Shown piece after piece: positions 50,986 to 59,393 of a stretch of DNA of 64,000 nucleotides. Source of the DNA: Treponema_I sp045599005 (lineage in GTDB: Bacteria; Spirochaetota; Spirochaetia; Treponematales; Treponemataceae); assembly GCA_045599005.1 (NCBI GenBank), contig JAZRVF010000026.1, positions 62,001-126,000 on the forward strand, in the 5' to 3' direction. A program made the position numbers and the translations under genes. Numbering within the stretch: position 1 is the stretch's first letter; every line of letters starts with the position of its first letter. The notes under the pieces are model-generated. The model made no database searches. It was not told the DNA's origin and saw only the letters and a program-made list of their open reading frames with translations.

Positions 50986-52347
50986 ATGCTGTTTACTCCC
51001 GCCGAAATCCAAGAAACCGTTAACATGTTCATGCGCCACAAACTTGATGTGCGCGCAATCACAATGGGTATTTCTCTGCGTGACTGTGCCTGCGAAAGCG
51101 GAAAAGAAAGCCGCCGCCGCATGCGCGAAAAAATCCTTCGTTACGCAGGCAATCTTGTTGAAGTTGGACGTTCCATCGAAACAGAATTCGGTGTACCTAT
51201 CATAAACAAACGCATTTCTGTAACACCTATTTCCATGGTTGCGGAACCTTCCGGTGAGAAAGATTACACCGAATGGGCAGTCACATTGGATGAACTGGCA
51301 AAAGAACTGAATGTCGACTTTATCGGCGGTTTTTCCGCCCTTGTTCAGAAAGGAATGACTGAAGGTGATCTTACGCTCATCAATTCAATTCCTCATGCAC
51401 TTTCTGTAACTGACAGGGTCTGTTCTTCCATCAACCTGGGAACATCAAAGAACGGTATCAACATGAATGCCGTGAAACTGATGGGCGACATAATCGTAAA
51501 AACTGCCGAGGCAACTGCTGATAAAGATGGGCTTGGCTGTGCAAAACTGGTGGTTTTCTGTAATGCTCCTGAAGACAATCCTTTTATGGCAGGTGCTTTC
51601 CACGGACCTGGCGAAGGTGAAGCTGTGCTTTCAGTCGGTGTTTCCGGTCCGGGCGTTGTCAAAGCTGCCTGTGAAGAATACCGCGGACAGCCCATTGATG
51701 TGCTTGCAGACGGTATCAAGAAAACCGCATTCAAAATCACACGTATGGGACAGCTGGTCGGTACAGAAGCTGCACGCCGTCTGGGTGTGAACTTCGGTAT
51801 CCTGGACCTTTCTCTCGCACCGACTCCTGCCGTAGGTGATTCTGTTGCCCGCATTCTGGAAGAAATCGGTGTTGAACGCGCCGGTGCTCCCGGTTCAACA
51901 GCTGCCCTGGCGATGCTTACTGACATGGTCAAAAAAGGCGGCGTAATGGCAAGCACAAATGTCGGTGGCCTTTCAGGTGCTTTCATTGCTGTATCAGAAG
52001 ATGAAGGCATGATTGCAGCAGTCCGCGACGGATCCATCTGTCTTGAAAAACTTGAAGCAATGACCTGTGTCTGTTCCGTCGGTCTTGATATGATCGCAAT
52101 TCCAGGTGACACACCGGCAACAACAATCAGCGGCATCATCGCTGACGAGATGGCTATCGGTATGGTAAACAACAAAACTACTGCAGTGCGTCTTATTCCA
52201 GTTCCAGGCAAAAAAGTCGGTGACTGGGTGGAATTCGGCGGACTGCTGGGTGGAGCTCCCATCATCAAAGTCAGTCCCTTCGGTTGTGCTGATTTTATCA
52301 ACCGCGGAGGCCGTATTCCGGCTGCAATTCACAGCTTCAGAAACTAA
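50986..52347 (+). CDS. UPF0210 (PFL family) protein
   Basis: 453 residues of the UPF0210/DUF711 family, which is named PFL-like for distant structural similarity to pyruvate formate-lyase. Typical stretches: VRAITMGISLRDC, PISMVAEPSG, NLGTSKNGINMNAVKLMGD, VFCNAPEDNPFMAGAFHGPGE and GLDMIAIPGDTPATTI. No biochemical activity is established for the family as far as I know. AGAAGGAATCAAC precedes the ATG. Paired with the ACT protein. Confidence 0.94.
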   Translation: MLFTPAEIQETVNMFMRHKLDVRAITMGISLRDCACESGKESRRRMREKILRYAGNLVEVGRSIETEFGVPIINKRISVTPISMVAEPSGEKDYTEWAVTLDELAKELNVDFIGGFSALVQKGMTEGDLTLINSIPHALSVTDRVCSSINLGTSKNGINMNAVKLMGDIIVKTAEATADKDGLGCAKLVVFCNAPEDNPFMAGAFHGPGEGEAVLSVGVSGPGVVKAACEEYRGQPIDVLADGIKKTAFKITRMGQLVGTEAARRLGVNFGILDLSLAPTPAVGDSVARILEEIGVERAGAPGSTAALAMLTDMVKKGGVMASTNVGGLSGAFIAVSEDEGMIAAVRDGSICLEKLEAMTCVCSVGLDMIAIPGDTPATTISGIIADEMAIGMVNNKTTAVRLIPVPGKKVGDWVEFGGLLGGAPIIKVSPFGCADFINRGGRIPAAIHSFRN

Positions 52348-52359
52348 AAACTTTACCTG

Positions 52360-52489
52360 TCCGGCAGATCTGTTGAACTGCCGGAAAACTTTTCCAGCTG
52401 GCCGGTCGAAAAAGTTTTCAGACTGGTGGATGGATATCAAAGCGCTGCAGACCAGGAAAATTTACTTCCGGAATCTGCAGCGTTTTTTT
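52360..52489 (+). terminator. Three consecutive stem-loops ending in a terminator after UPF0210
   Basis: Stem 1: TCCGGCAG (52360-52367) with CTGCCGGA (52378-52385). Stem 2: GAAAACTTT (about 52384-52392) with AAAGTTTTC (52411-52419). Stem 3: CGCTGCAG (52443-52450) with CTGCAGCG (52475-52482), followed by a seven-T run to 52489. Stem 3 is the terminator; stems 1 and 2 overlap slightly and may be alternatives. Confidence 0.75.
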
Positions 52490-52538
52490 ACATTTCGGGT
52501 CTGCTTCAAACCCGAATTATTGATCAATCAAGGAAAAT

Positions 52539-53897
52539 ATGATTAAAGCAAAACACTCTTTTGACAGAGAATTCTACAGAAGTCTGCTTTTTATTGCGGC
52601 TCCTATTGTGTTGCAGAACTTTGTGAATTCATTCATTAACATGCTGGATACAATCATGGTCGGACGGCTTGGCGAAGTATCCATTGCAGCGGTAGGACTC
52701 GGAAACAATTTTTTCTTCTTTTTCAACATGATTCTCTTTGGAATCACGTCAGGCTGTGGAATTTTTGTCGCGCAGTATTGGGGAAAAAGAGACATTCTCC
52801 ACATTCGGCAGGCAACCGGAATCTCTCTGCTGGTCTCTCTCCTTGTTTCCCTTCTGTTTTTCGCAGTCATTCAGATTGACCCTCAGCTTGTACTCCGTTT
52901 TTATTCTGATGATCCGGAAGTGATTGTCGCTGGCGAAGGCTATCTGCGCATTGTAAGCTGGTCTTATCCGCTTTTTGCATTGGGTATGGTTTTCGGACTC
53001 AGTCTCCGCAGTGTGGAAAACCCGCGTGTCCCCATGATCGCTTCGGTTGTGTCACTTCTTGTAAACGCTCTTTTCAACTGGCTGCTGATCTTCGGAGTCG
53101 GACCTTTCCCTCAGATGGGAATACGTGGCGCGGCTCTGGCCACTTTGATCTCACACCTGATCAACTGTATCATCCTGATTGCTATCTCTTACCGGAAAAA
53201 ACTCCCTCCTGCAGGCAAACTCAAGGAACTGTTCGGATTTTCAAAAGATTTTGCAGCGCGCTTTTTCAAAGTCGGTGCCCCGGTAATCATAAATGAGACA
53301 ATCTGGTCTTTCGGTATAACGCTTCAGAATGCAATCATGGCCCGCGCAGGAACTGATGCCTATGCGGCCTACAACATCACCTGCACAATCTCCAATCTGA
53401 CATGGATTTTTCTGATGGGAATCGGAAATGCGGCTTCAGTTCTAATAGGTAAAAAAATCGGGGAAGGCAGCCGCGAAACAGCTTTCGCTTATGCAGGCCG
53501 TTGTGCGAAACTTGTTCCTGCTGTCGGTATTTTTGTCGGCGCAATGCTCTGGCCGCTTTCTCTTACGTTGAAATTCTTCTTCAGTGTTTCACCGCACATC
53601 ATCGTTCAGGCTCAGTATATGCTGCGCTTCCTGACTTTTATGTATCCCTTCAACGGATTCAACATGCTGATGGTAACAGGTGTGTGCCGTTCGGGTGGAG
53701 ACACAGTCTATTCAGCTGTTGCCGATGTGCTGTTCATGTATGTGCTTTCATTGCCTCTGGCGGCTCTTGCAACTTTTGTGTTCCACGCACCTGCAATCGT
53801 GATTTACATCTGTATCATGACGGACAATTTCGGAAAGGCTCTCATGCTTTTCCTGCGTCTTAAATCCCGCAAGTGGCTTCACGACGTAACTAAATAA
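52539..53897 (+). CDS. MATE family efflux transporter
   Basis: A 452-residue drug/sodium or proton antiporter of the inner membrane with twelve hydrophobic segments in two related halves. Family patterns: IAAPIVLQNFVNSFINMLDTI then MVGRLGEVSIAAVGLGN in the first half; VGAPVIINETIWSFGITLQN and the GxxVLIGKKIGEG stretch in the second. AAGGAAAAT is the binding site. Substrate not predictable. Confidence 0.95.
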   Translation: MIKAKHSFDREFYRSLLFIAAPIVLQNFVNSFINMLDTIMVGRLGEVSIAAVGLGNNFFFFFNMILFGITSGCGIFVAQYWGKRDILHIRQATGISLLVSLLVSLLFFAVIQIDPQLVLRFYSDDPEVIVAGEGYLRIVSWSYPLFALGMVFGLSLRSVENPRVPMIASVVSLLVNALFNWLLIFGVGPFPQMGIRGAALATLISHLINCIILIAISYRKKLPPAGKLKELFGFSKDFAARFFKVGAPVIINETIWSFGITLQNAIMARAGTDAYAAYNITCTISNLTWIFLMGIGNAASVLIGKKIGEGSRETAFAYAGRCAKLVPAVGIFVGAMLWPLSLTLKFFFSVSPHIIVQAQYMLRFLTFMYPFNGFNMLMVTGVCRSGGDTVYSAVADVLFMYVLSLPLAALATFVFHAPAIVIYICIMTDNFGKALMLFLRLKSRKWLHDVTK

Positions 53898-53951
53898 AAG
53901 ACACAGGTGGGAGCTGCAATGTTCTGTATGCAAGCCGGTAATCAGGAGCGG

Positions 53952-55004
53952 TCAGTCACGGGATCCCTGTAAGATCAGGGACTGTGCGAACTCCGGATTA
54001 TACTGGCTGTCAAAAATGTGCTCCAGTTCCTTGTGGCATTTCTTGAAGGCATCAATCAGATCCGGGTCGAAACTTTTTCCGCTCTGATCAATGATCCATT
54101 CGATGGAATCTTCGTGACTGAAAGATGTTTTGTATGGTCGTACAGAACGGAGAGCATCATAAACGTCAGCAATGGAGACAACTCTTCCTGAAAGCGGGAT
54201 GTTTTCGCCTTTCAGACTGCAGGGGTATCCGCTTCCGTCCCATTTCTCATGATGTGACCAGGCAATTTCTGCGGCCAGTTCAAGGGTTTTCTTGTCTTTC
54301 AGGATTTCGTAACCGATCTGGGCATGAGTTTTCATTATGGCAAACTCGTCTGCGTTCAGTCTGCGGGGCAGATGAAGAATTCCGTCCGGAATTCCAACCT
54401 TGCCGATGTCGTGCATAGGTGCAAATGTTTCCACATCTTTACAGAAATCTGATGGCAATCCTGCAGCTTCAGAAAGAGCCCGTGAAAGTCCTGCGATGCG
54501 TGCTATATGAGTACCTGTTTCGTAATCCCGGGCTTCTGCAAGTTCTGTAAGAGCTTTGTAACAGCTTACAAGAACGTTTGATTCCCGTCTCTGCAGTTCC
54601 GCCTGATAATTGAACAGACGCTGTCCCACTTTGATGCGTGCCCTCAGTTCCTGGATTGCAACCGGTTTTATCAGATAATCATCGGCACCGCTTGAAAGCC
54701 CTTCGACAATTTCATTTGTGGTGCTGTTGCTGGTCAGCAGCATGATGTAACTGTAATCATTGCCTTGCATCTGTCTGATTTTCTGGCACAGCTCAAGTCC
54801 GGAAAGTCCCGGCATAACCCAGTCCAGAATATAAATGTGAAAATGGGTGCCTTTTTTTACCTGCTGCCAGACTTCATTGCCGTTTGAACAGACTGTAACA
54901 TTGAATCCCCATTTTTCCAGGGTGTGGGTCAGCAGCATTCTGATTGCAGAACTGTCATCGGCAATCAGCACATTAAGCGGTGTATCAGATTCGCGAAAAT
55001 ACAT
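53952..55004 (-). CDS. Response regulator with HD-GYP output (c-di-GMP phosphodiesterase)
   Basis: 350 residues. Receiver domain (about 10-130) with ADDSSAIR, phospho-acceptor Asp in YILDWVMPGLSG and Lys in YLIKPV. HD-GYP domain (about 155-340) with intact motifs: GTHIARIA, MHDIGKVGIPDGIL, HAQIGYEIL, AWSHHEKWDGSGYP and IADVYDAL. It should hydrolyse c-di-GMP, unlike the degenerate HD-GYP protein at 37915-40368. No partner histidine kinase is adjacent. Confidence 0.94.
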   Translation of the reverse strand: MYFRESDTPLNVLIADDSSAIRMLLTHTLEKWGFNVTVCSNGNEVWQQVKKGTHFHIYILDWVMPGLSGLELCQKIRQMQGNDYSYIMLLTSNSTTNEIVEGLSSGADDYLIKPVAIQELRARIKVGQRLFNYQAELQRRESNVLVSCYKALTELAEARDYETGTHIARIAGLSRALSEAAGLPSDFCKDVETFAPMHDIGKVGIPDGILHLPRRLNADEFAIMKTHAQIGYEILKDKKTLELAAEIAWSHHEKWDGSGYPCSLKGENIPLSGRVVSIADVYDALRSVRPYKTSFSHEDSIEWIIDQSGKSFDPDLIDAFKKCHKELEHIFDSQYNPEFAQSLILQGSRD

Positions 55005-55087
55005 AGCACAAGCGTATCACGATAACATTCCGCCCGCAATGAAAAAAATCACAAAAAAGGGAAAAAAAATGCTACAAAAAAAGGCAT

Positions 55088-55121
55088 AAAAAAAAGATCC
55101 GCCGAAACTGATCAGCAGATC
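55088..55121 (-). terminator. Terminator of the tRNA-Thr gene
   Basis: On the minus strand GATCTGC pairs with GCGGATC (seven pairs with one G-T) and is followed by eight T residues; nine bases after the tRNA 3' end. Confidence 0.75.
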
Positions 55122-55129
55122 CTTTCCAC

Positions 55130-55202
55130 AGCCAATTCCCGGACTTGAACCGAGCACCTGCGCGTTACGAGGGCGCTGCTCTACCAGATGAGCTAAATTG
55201 GC
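55130..55202 (-). tRNA. tRNA-Thr (anticodon CGT)
   Basis: 73 bases without encoded CCA. Acceptor GCCAATT/AATTGGC, D stem GCTC/GAGC, anticodon loop CTCGTAA giving anticodon CGT (codon ACG), T stem CTCGG/CCGGG with loop TTCAAGT, discriminator T. The anticodon stem has a C-C mismatch at 31-39, next to the loop. The gene lies between the HD-GYP regulator and the Crp-like gene. Confidence 0.93.
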
Positions 55203-55238
55203 AAGATTTTATGAGATTAGCAAAAATGGTTGCAAAGG

Positions 55239-56492
55239 TCAACCTGACACGCGGCGCTGCATTGACTTCTGGTCAACAAGACGGCGCATCTCAACAATGT
55301 TGCTTACAACCATGTAATTGTCAAAAACTTCAAGTTTGCGTTTCTCAACCAGTTTGTTCACTTCATCCCGAACAACTTCAATGGGGAGTCCTGCCCAGTG
55401 GGAAAGATCCTGCACAGAAAGGTTGAACCTGCGGGAACGTTCGTTAACATTGCCCAGATTGCTCATTTCATCGAACATAAGGAAAACGTCCGCAATACGG
55501 GCGGTCTTGTCCTGAATGCAAAGAATCTTGAAACGGCGTTTCTGGTCATAAATGCGCTTGCAGAAAAGTTTGAGAAGAATAAGTGCAATCTGAGGATTGC
55601 CTGTGATGAGAACCTCAAAGTTCTCTTTATTGAACTCCAGAACTTCAACTCTGTCGATTGCGACACATGTTGCCGAGCGGGGTGTGTTCTCAAGAATTGC
55701 CATTTCACCGAAAAATTCACCGGGCATAAGAATGTCCAGGTTTTTCTTGGCCCCTTTCACGGTCTTTACCAGCTGAACCTGTCCTGACTGAATCAGATAG
55801 AAACAGTCTCCGGGCTCAAATTCTGAAATGATGACGGAACCGGGTTCAAAAGTTTTTGCAAAACGGGAGAATGCTGGCAGAGAAAACTGTTTTATTGCGC
55901 TGCTTGTAGAAGGCAGAACGGCAAGAGTCTCCTGATGCGTGCCACGTGAAGACTGGACTTCTGCCCTGTGTTTTGCATCTGTATAAAGTTTTGCGACCTC
56001 ACGGATGTTGGGCGCAGTCGGGAACCGTGTCATGAATTTTTTGCAGATGTCACAGCATGAACTGTACTGATCATCATCAAAAAAACTCTGTGCAACGGAC
56101 TGCATTCCGGTGTACTGGTTCACATCCTCATGACTGTTCAGAACTGATTCTGTTTTTTTATGGATTGCGCGCAGCTGGTTTGAAAAAACGCGCAGCATTT
56201 TCATGATAATCTGTTTGTTGTGGCTGAAAAGAGTCTCAAACTCTGCCAGTGTCATCACGACAGTGACACAGTCTGCGGCAACAGTAGCAGATTCTTCGCG
56301 GGGAAAGTGTCCGAATGCTGATTTTACACCAAAAAACTCGCCTTCGCGAATGTACTCAGTTACAGTAGATCCGGTTTCAATATCTGTGCTGGTAAGAATG
56401 ACCATGCCTTTTTGAAGAATAAAAATGCGTTCATCTTTGTCTTCGGCAAAGTAAATAATTGAACCTTTTGTGTAAGACACCGCTCTTGGCAT
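55239..56492 (-). CDS. Crp/Fnr-like regulator with two cyclic-nucleotide-binding domains
   Basis: 417 residues; I choose ATG 56492, nine bases after GGAG; the frame is open to a TTG at 56507. CNB domain 1 (about 10-110: DERIFILQKGMVIL, REGEFFGVKSAFG), a helical TPR-like linker (130-190), CNB domain 2 (about 215-320: DCFYLIQSGQVQLV, PGEFFGEMAILENTPRSATC) and a C-terminal winged helix (about 340-410). Domain 2 has the FGEMAIL...PRSAT cyclic-nucleotide pocket with Arg; domain 1 lacks it. A two-CNB form with this linker is known in treponemes; the ligand is probably cAMP or another cyclic nucleotide. Confidence 0.85.
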   Translation of the reverse strand: MPRAVSYTKGSIIYFAEDKDERIFILQKGMVILTSTDIETGSTVTEYIREGEFFGVKSAFGHFPREESATVAADCVTVVMTLAEFETLFSHNKQIIMKMLRVFSNQLRAIHKKTESVLNSHEDVNQYTGMQSVAQSFFDDDQYSSCCDICKKFMTRFPTAPNIREVAKLYTDAKHRAEVQSSRGTHQETLAVLPSTSSAIKQFSLPAFSRFAKTFEPGSVIISEFEPGDCFYLIQSGQVQLVKTVKGAKKNLDILMPGEFFGEMAILENTPRSATCVAIDRVEVLEFNKENFEVLITGNPQIALILLKLFCKRIYDQKRRFKILCIQDKTARIADVFLMFDEMSNLGNVNERSRRFNLSVQDLSHWAGLPIEVVRDEVNKLVEKRKLEVFDNYMVVSNIVEMRRLVDQKSMQRRVSG

Positions 56493-56586
56493 TTGCGTTC
56501 GCTCCAAAAAAAGAACTGATTTGTTTTAAATCTGCTAAATCAAATTAAATATAACACAAAGTATTAAAATATGCTATTGTTTTTTC

Positions 56587-57444
56587 ATGATTGATTTACA
56601 TACTCATTCAACTGCATCGGACGGAGAACTTACGCCGTCACAGCTTATTCTTCATGCGCAGGCAAAAGGCATTTCCGTCCTTGCACTCACTGATCATGAT
56701 ACAGTCGCAGGACTTGACGAGGCTGGAAAACAGGCAGCTGAATGCGGACTAACTTTCGTACGTGGAATAGAACTGAATATAGAAGTGAACCGTGGGGAAT
56801 TTCATCTTCTGGGGCTGGGGCTCGGACAGATTTCAAAATCTCTGGACAGACTGATTGCAAAACTTCAGGCCGGAAGGGAAGACAGAAACAGGGCGATGAT
56901 TTCAAAAATGAAGGCAGACGGTCTTCCTGTGGATTATGACGAACTCCTTCAGATGTTCAGTGTTCCCTGTCTGGGACGGCCTCATATCGCTGCCTACATG
57001 GTTGAGAAAAATATTGTGAAGAAACGACAGCAGGCTTTTGACAGATATCTGGCTCAGGGACGGCCTTATTATGTGGACCGGGAAGGGGCAGATTTATTTG
57101 ATGCGGTTGAAGCGATAAATGATTCCGGTGGAATTCCGGTTCTGGCGCATCCTCTGTCTCTCTATCTCAGCTGGGGTAAACTGGAGCCGGTTCTGGCGGA
57201 CCACTATGAAAGCGGAATCTGCGGGCTTGAGGCATGGCATCCGGGGACAAAGGTCGGTGAAGCAATGCGGCTTGAAGAACTGGCCCGTAAACTTGGTTTT
57301 TTTGTGACCGGAGGAAGTGATTTTCATGGAGAGCATGTTCGTGCAGACCGGAAGATCGGGCATACTGCCGGCATGAAAAAGATTGAAGACCGGTTCTGGA
57401 CCGATGAACTTTTACCGAATCTGCAGAAAAAAGCACAGAAATGA
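56587..57444 (+). CDS. PHP-domain phosphoesterase (RNase AM/YciV-like)
   Basis: 285 residues. The PHP metal ligands are in order: IDLHTHSTASDG, TDHDT, the Glu of RGIELN, GRPHIA, LAHP and the C-terminal TGGSDFHGEH. This set and the length fit the YciV group, whose E. coli member hydrolyses 5' ends of short RNA and DNA or nucleoside 3',5'-bisphosphates. No Shine-Dalgarno before the ATG; TATTGT lies six bases upstream, so the mRNA could be leaderless. Confidence 0.9.
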   Translation: MIDLHTHSTASDGELTPSQLILHAQAKGISVLALTDHDTVAGLDEAGKQAAECGLTFVRGIELNIEVNRGEFHLLGLGLGQISKSLDRLIAKLQAGREDRNRAMISKMKADGLPVDYDELLQMFSVPCLGRPHIAAYMVEKNIVKKRQQAFDRYLAQGRPYYVDREGADLFDAVEAINDSGGIPVLAHPLSLYLSWGKLEPVLADHYESGICGLEAWHPGTKVGEAMRLEELARKLGFFVTGGSDFHGEHVRADRKIGHTAGMKKIEDRFWTDELLPNLQKKAQK

Positions 57445-57581
57445 AAAAGCATGAAAAAAACTTCTGAGGTCCCCTGATTTTTTAATTTTTTTTCAAAAAT
57501 TTCCATAAAAAGAAATATGCAGGCATTTCGAAAAAAAATTTTTTGAGATGCATTGAATCATTATGGAGGTTTTTGTTTGCA

Positions 57582-59201
57582 ATGAAAGTGGTCAGTTATT
57601 CGCCTTTTGGCTACGAAGGTGCGCTTGTCAGCGTAGAAGTGGATTTAAGACGTGGAATTCCCGCAATCGATCTGGTCGGCCTGGCTGACAATGCAGTGAA
57701 AGAATCGCGGGAACGGATGCGTTCGGCAATCGTCAACTCCGGATTCGATTTTCCACCGGAACGGGTTCTTATCAGTCTGTCGCCTGCTGATGTAAAAAAG
57801 GAGGGGGCCGGTTTTGATCTTGCGATTGCTCTTGCAGTCCTTGATGCTAAAACATCCCTGGAAGAAGAGAAAAACACGGAAAAAACAGGAAATCTGTCTT
57901 TTGATGACGGAATTCTTGTGATGGGAGAACTGGAGCTTTCCGGGAAAATCAGAGCGGTAAGAGGTGTTCACGCAGCAGTTTCCACAGCCTGTGAAAACGG
58001 AATTCAGTATTGCATTGTTCCGAAAGAAAATGAGCTTGAGGCAAAGGCTTTGTCAGAAATGGATGTCTATGGTGTGGAAAGCCTTGTGGATGCAAAAAAG
58101 GCTCTTGAAAACATCGTGGAAAAGAAAGCTGTGGAGACTTTGACATCATGTCCCGGAAGTGAAAAAGTGGCCCGTAAAACAAAAGCACCGGAAGAAGAAG
58201 TCTCTTTCGGGCCTGTGCCTTCCGGACTGGACTTTTCGGATATTGCGGGGCAGAGAAACCTTGTGCGTGCCCTTCAGATCGCTGCGGCAGGTGGACACAA
58301 CTGTCTGGTTTACGGACCTCCCGGATGTGGAAAAACGCTTGCACTGGAACGTTTTCCCTATCTTCTGCCTCTTCTTACAGAGGATGAAGCCCGGGAAGTG
58401 ACACGGATATACAGTCTTGCCGGCATTCTGCCAAGAAATCGCACTCTTATCCGTGATCCCCCTTTCCGCCGTCCACATCAGTCCGCCAGCCTGGAAGGAA
58501 TTGCCGGTGGAGGACCTCACTGCATGCCGGGAGAAATTTCGCTTGCACACAACGGGGTTCTTTTCCTTGACGAAGCAGCCGAATTCCGCACTTCGGTTCT
58601 GCAGACATTGCGTGTCCCGCTGGAAAACAGGCGGATTACTTTAAGCAGGGCAGGCCGACACACAACATTTCCTGCAAAATTCCAGCTTATGGTCGCAACA
58701 AACCCCTGCCCCTGTGGAAACTATGGTTCAGAAGACAAACTCTGCCTTTGCAGTGTCCGTTCTGTTGAACAGTACTGGAAAAAGTTCTCCGCTCCGCTTC
58801 TGGACCGCATTGACATCCGGGTGAATGTATGCCAGGAAGCCGGTGCACTGGTGGACGTGGCGGGATCAGACCCTGAAACTCACAGCCGGACCGTGTCCAC
58901 CGGGGAACTGCGTCTGGATATAGGACGGGCTGTTGAGACACAGCGGAAAAGACAGGGAAAAGCAAACGCGCTGCTTACGCCGGAAGAAGTGGATTATTAC
59001 TGCAAGATGGATGAATCGGCTACAGAGATTCTGTCGGATGCTGTGTCCAGAAACGATTTTTCCGCTCGCGCTGTCCACAGCTGTATAAGACTGTCACGGA
59101 CCATTGCAGACATGGAAGGTTCTTATGGAATAAGCGGAAAACATATGTCAGAAGCTGTCAGACTCCGAAATAACGAAGGCGCCATGGGCTTCTGTCTTTA
59201 A
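57582..59201 (+). CDS. ComM/YifB family Mg-chelatase-like AAA+ protein
   Basis: 539 residues, ATG 57582 with GGAGG at 57565-57569 (12 bases away; a TTG at 57573 is too near). N-terminal Lon-like domain (1-170: GIPAIDLVGLADNAVKESR, RVLISLSPADVKKEGAGFDL), AAA+ module with Walker A GPPGCGKT and Walker B GVLFLDEAAEF, and a C-terminal Mg-chelatase-like domain (LRLSRTIADMEG). The zinc-like CPCGNYG...LCLCS is typical. ComM is a branch-migration helicase in natural transformation; family members also occur in non-competent bacteria. Confidence 0.93.
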   Translation: MKVVSYSPFGYEGALVSVEVDLRRGIPAIDLVGLADNAVKESRERMRSAIVNSGFDFPPERVLISLSPADVKKEGAGFDLAIALAVLDAKTSLEEEKNTEKTGNLSFDDGILVMGELELSGKIRAVRGVHAAVSTACENGIQYCIVPKENELEAKALSEMDVYGVESLVDAKKALENIVEKKAVETLTSCPGSEKVARKTKAPEEEVSFGPVPSGLDFSDIAGQRNLVRALQIAAAGGHNCLVYGPPGCGKTLALERFPYLLPLLTEDEAREVTRIYSLAGILPRNRTLIRDPPFRRPHQSASLEGIAGGGPHCMPGEISLAHNGVLFLDEAAEFRTSVLQTLRVPLENRRITLSRAGRHTTFPAKFQLMVATNPCPCGNYGSEDKLCLCSVRSVEQYWKKFSAPLLDRIDIRVNVCQEAGALVDVAGSDPETHSRTVSTGELRLDIGRAVETQRKRQGKANALLTPEEVDYYCKMDESATEILSDAVSRNDFSARAVHSCIRLSRTIADMEGSYGISGKHMSEAVRLRNNEGAMGFCL

Positions 59202-59218
59202 CGGATAAATGAGGGCAC

Positions 59219-59252
59219 AAAAAAAGCTGTCTCTGAAAATCAGGACAGCTTT
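59219..59252 (-). terminator. Terminator of the tRNA-Leu gene
   Basis: On the minus strand AAAGCTGTC pairs with GACAGCTTT and a T-run follows. It starts three bases after the tRNA 3' end. It can also serve the ComM-like gene on the plus strand. Confidence 0.85.
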
Positions 59253-59254
59253 CA

Positions 59255-59337
59255 TACCGGCGAAGAGACTTGAACTCTTACAAGGTCGCCCTTAATAGAT
59301 TTTGAGTCTATCGTGTCTACCATTCCACCACGCCGGC
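59255..59337 (-). tRNA. tRNA-Leu (anticodon CAA)
   Basis: 83 bases, class II with a long variable arm (TAAGGGCGACCTTGT). Acceptor GCCGGCG/CGCCGGT, anticodon stem ATAGA/TCTAT with loop CTCAAAA, so anticodon CAA for codon TTG; T stem AAGAG/CTCTT with TTCAAGT; discriminator A. CCA is not encoded. Confidence 0.95.
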
Positions 59338-59393
59338 GTAAGTTTTTTCAGAATAATGAATAAACCTAAAAAAAGCAAGTAGGCAATGGGAAA

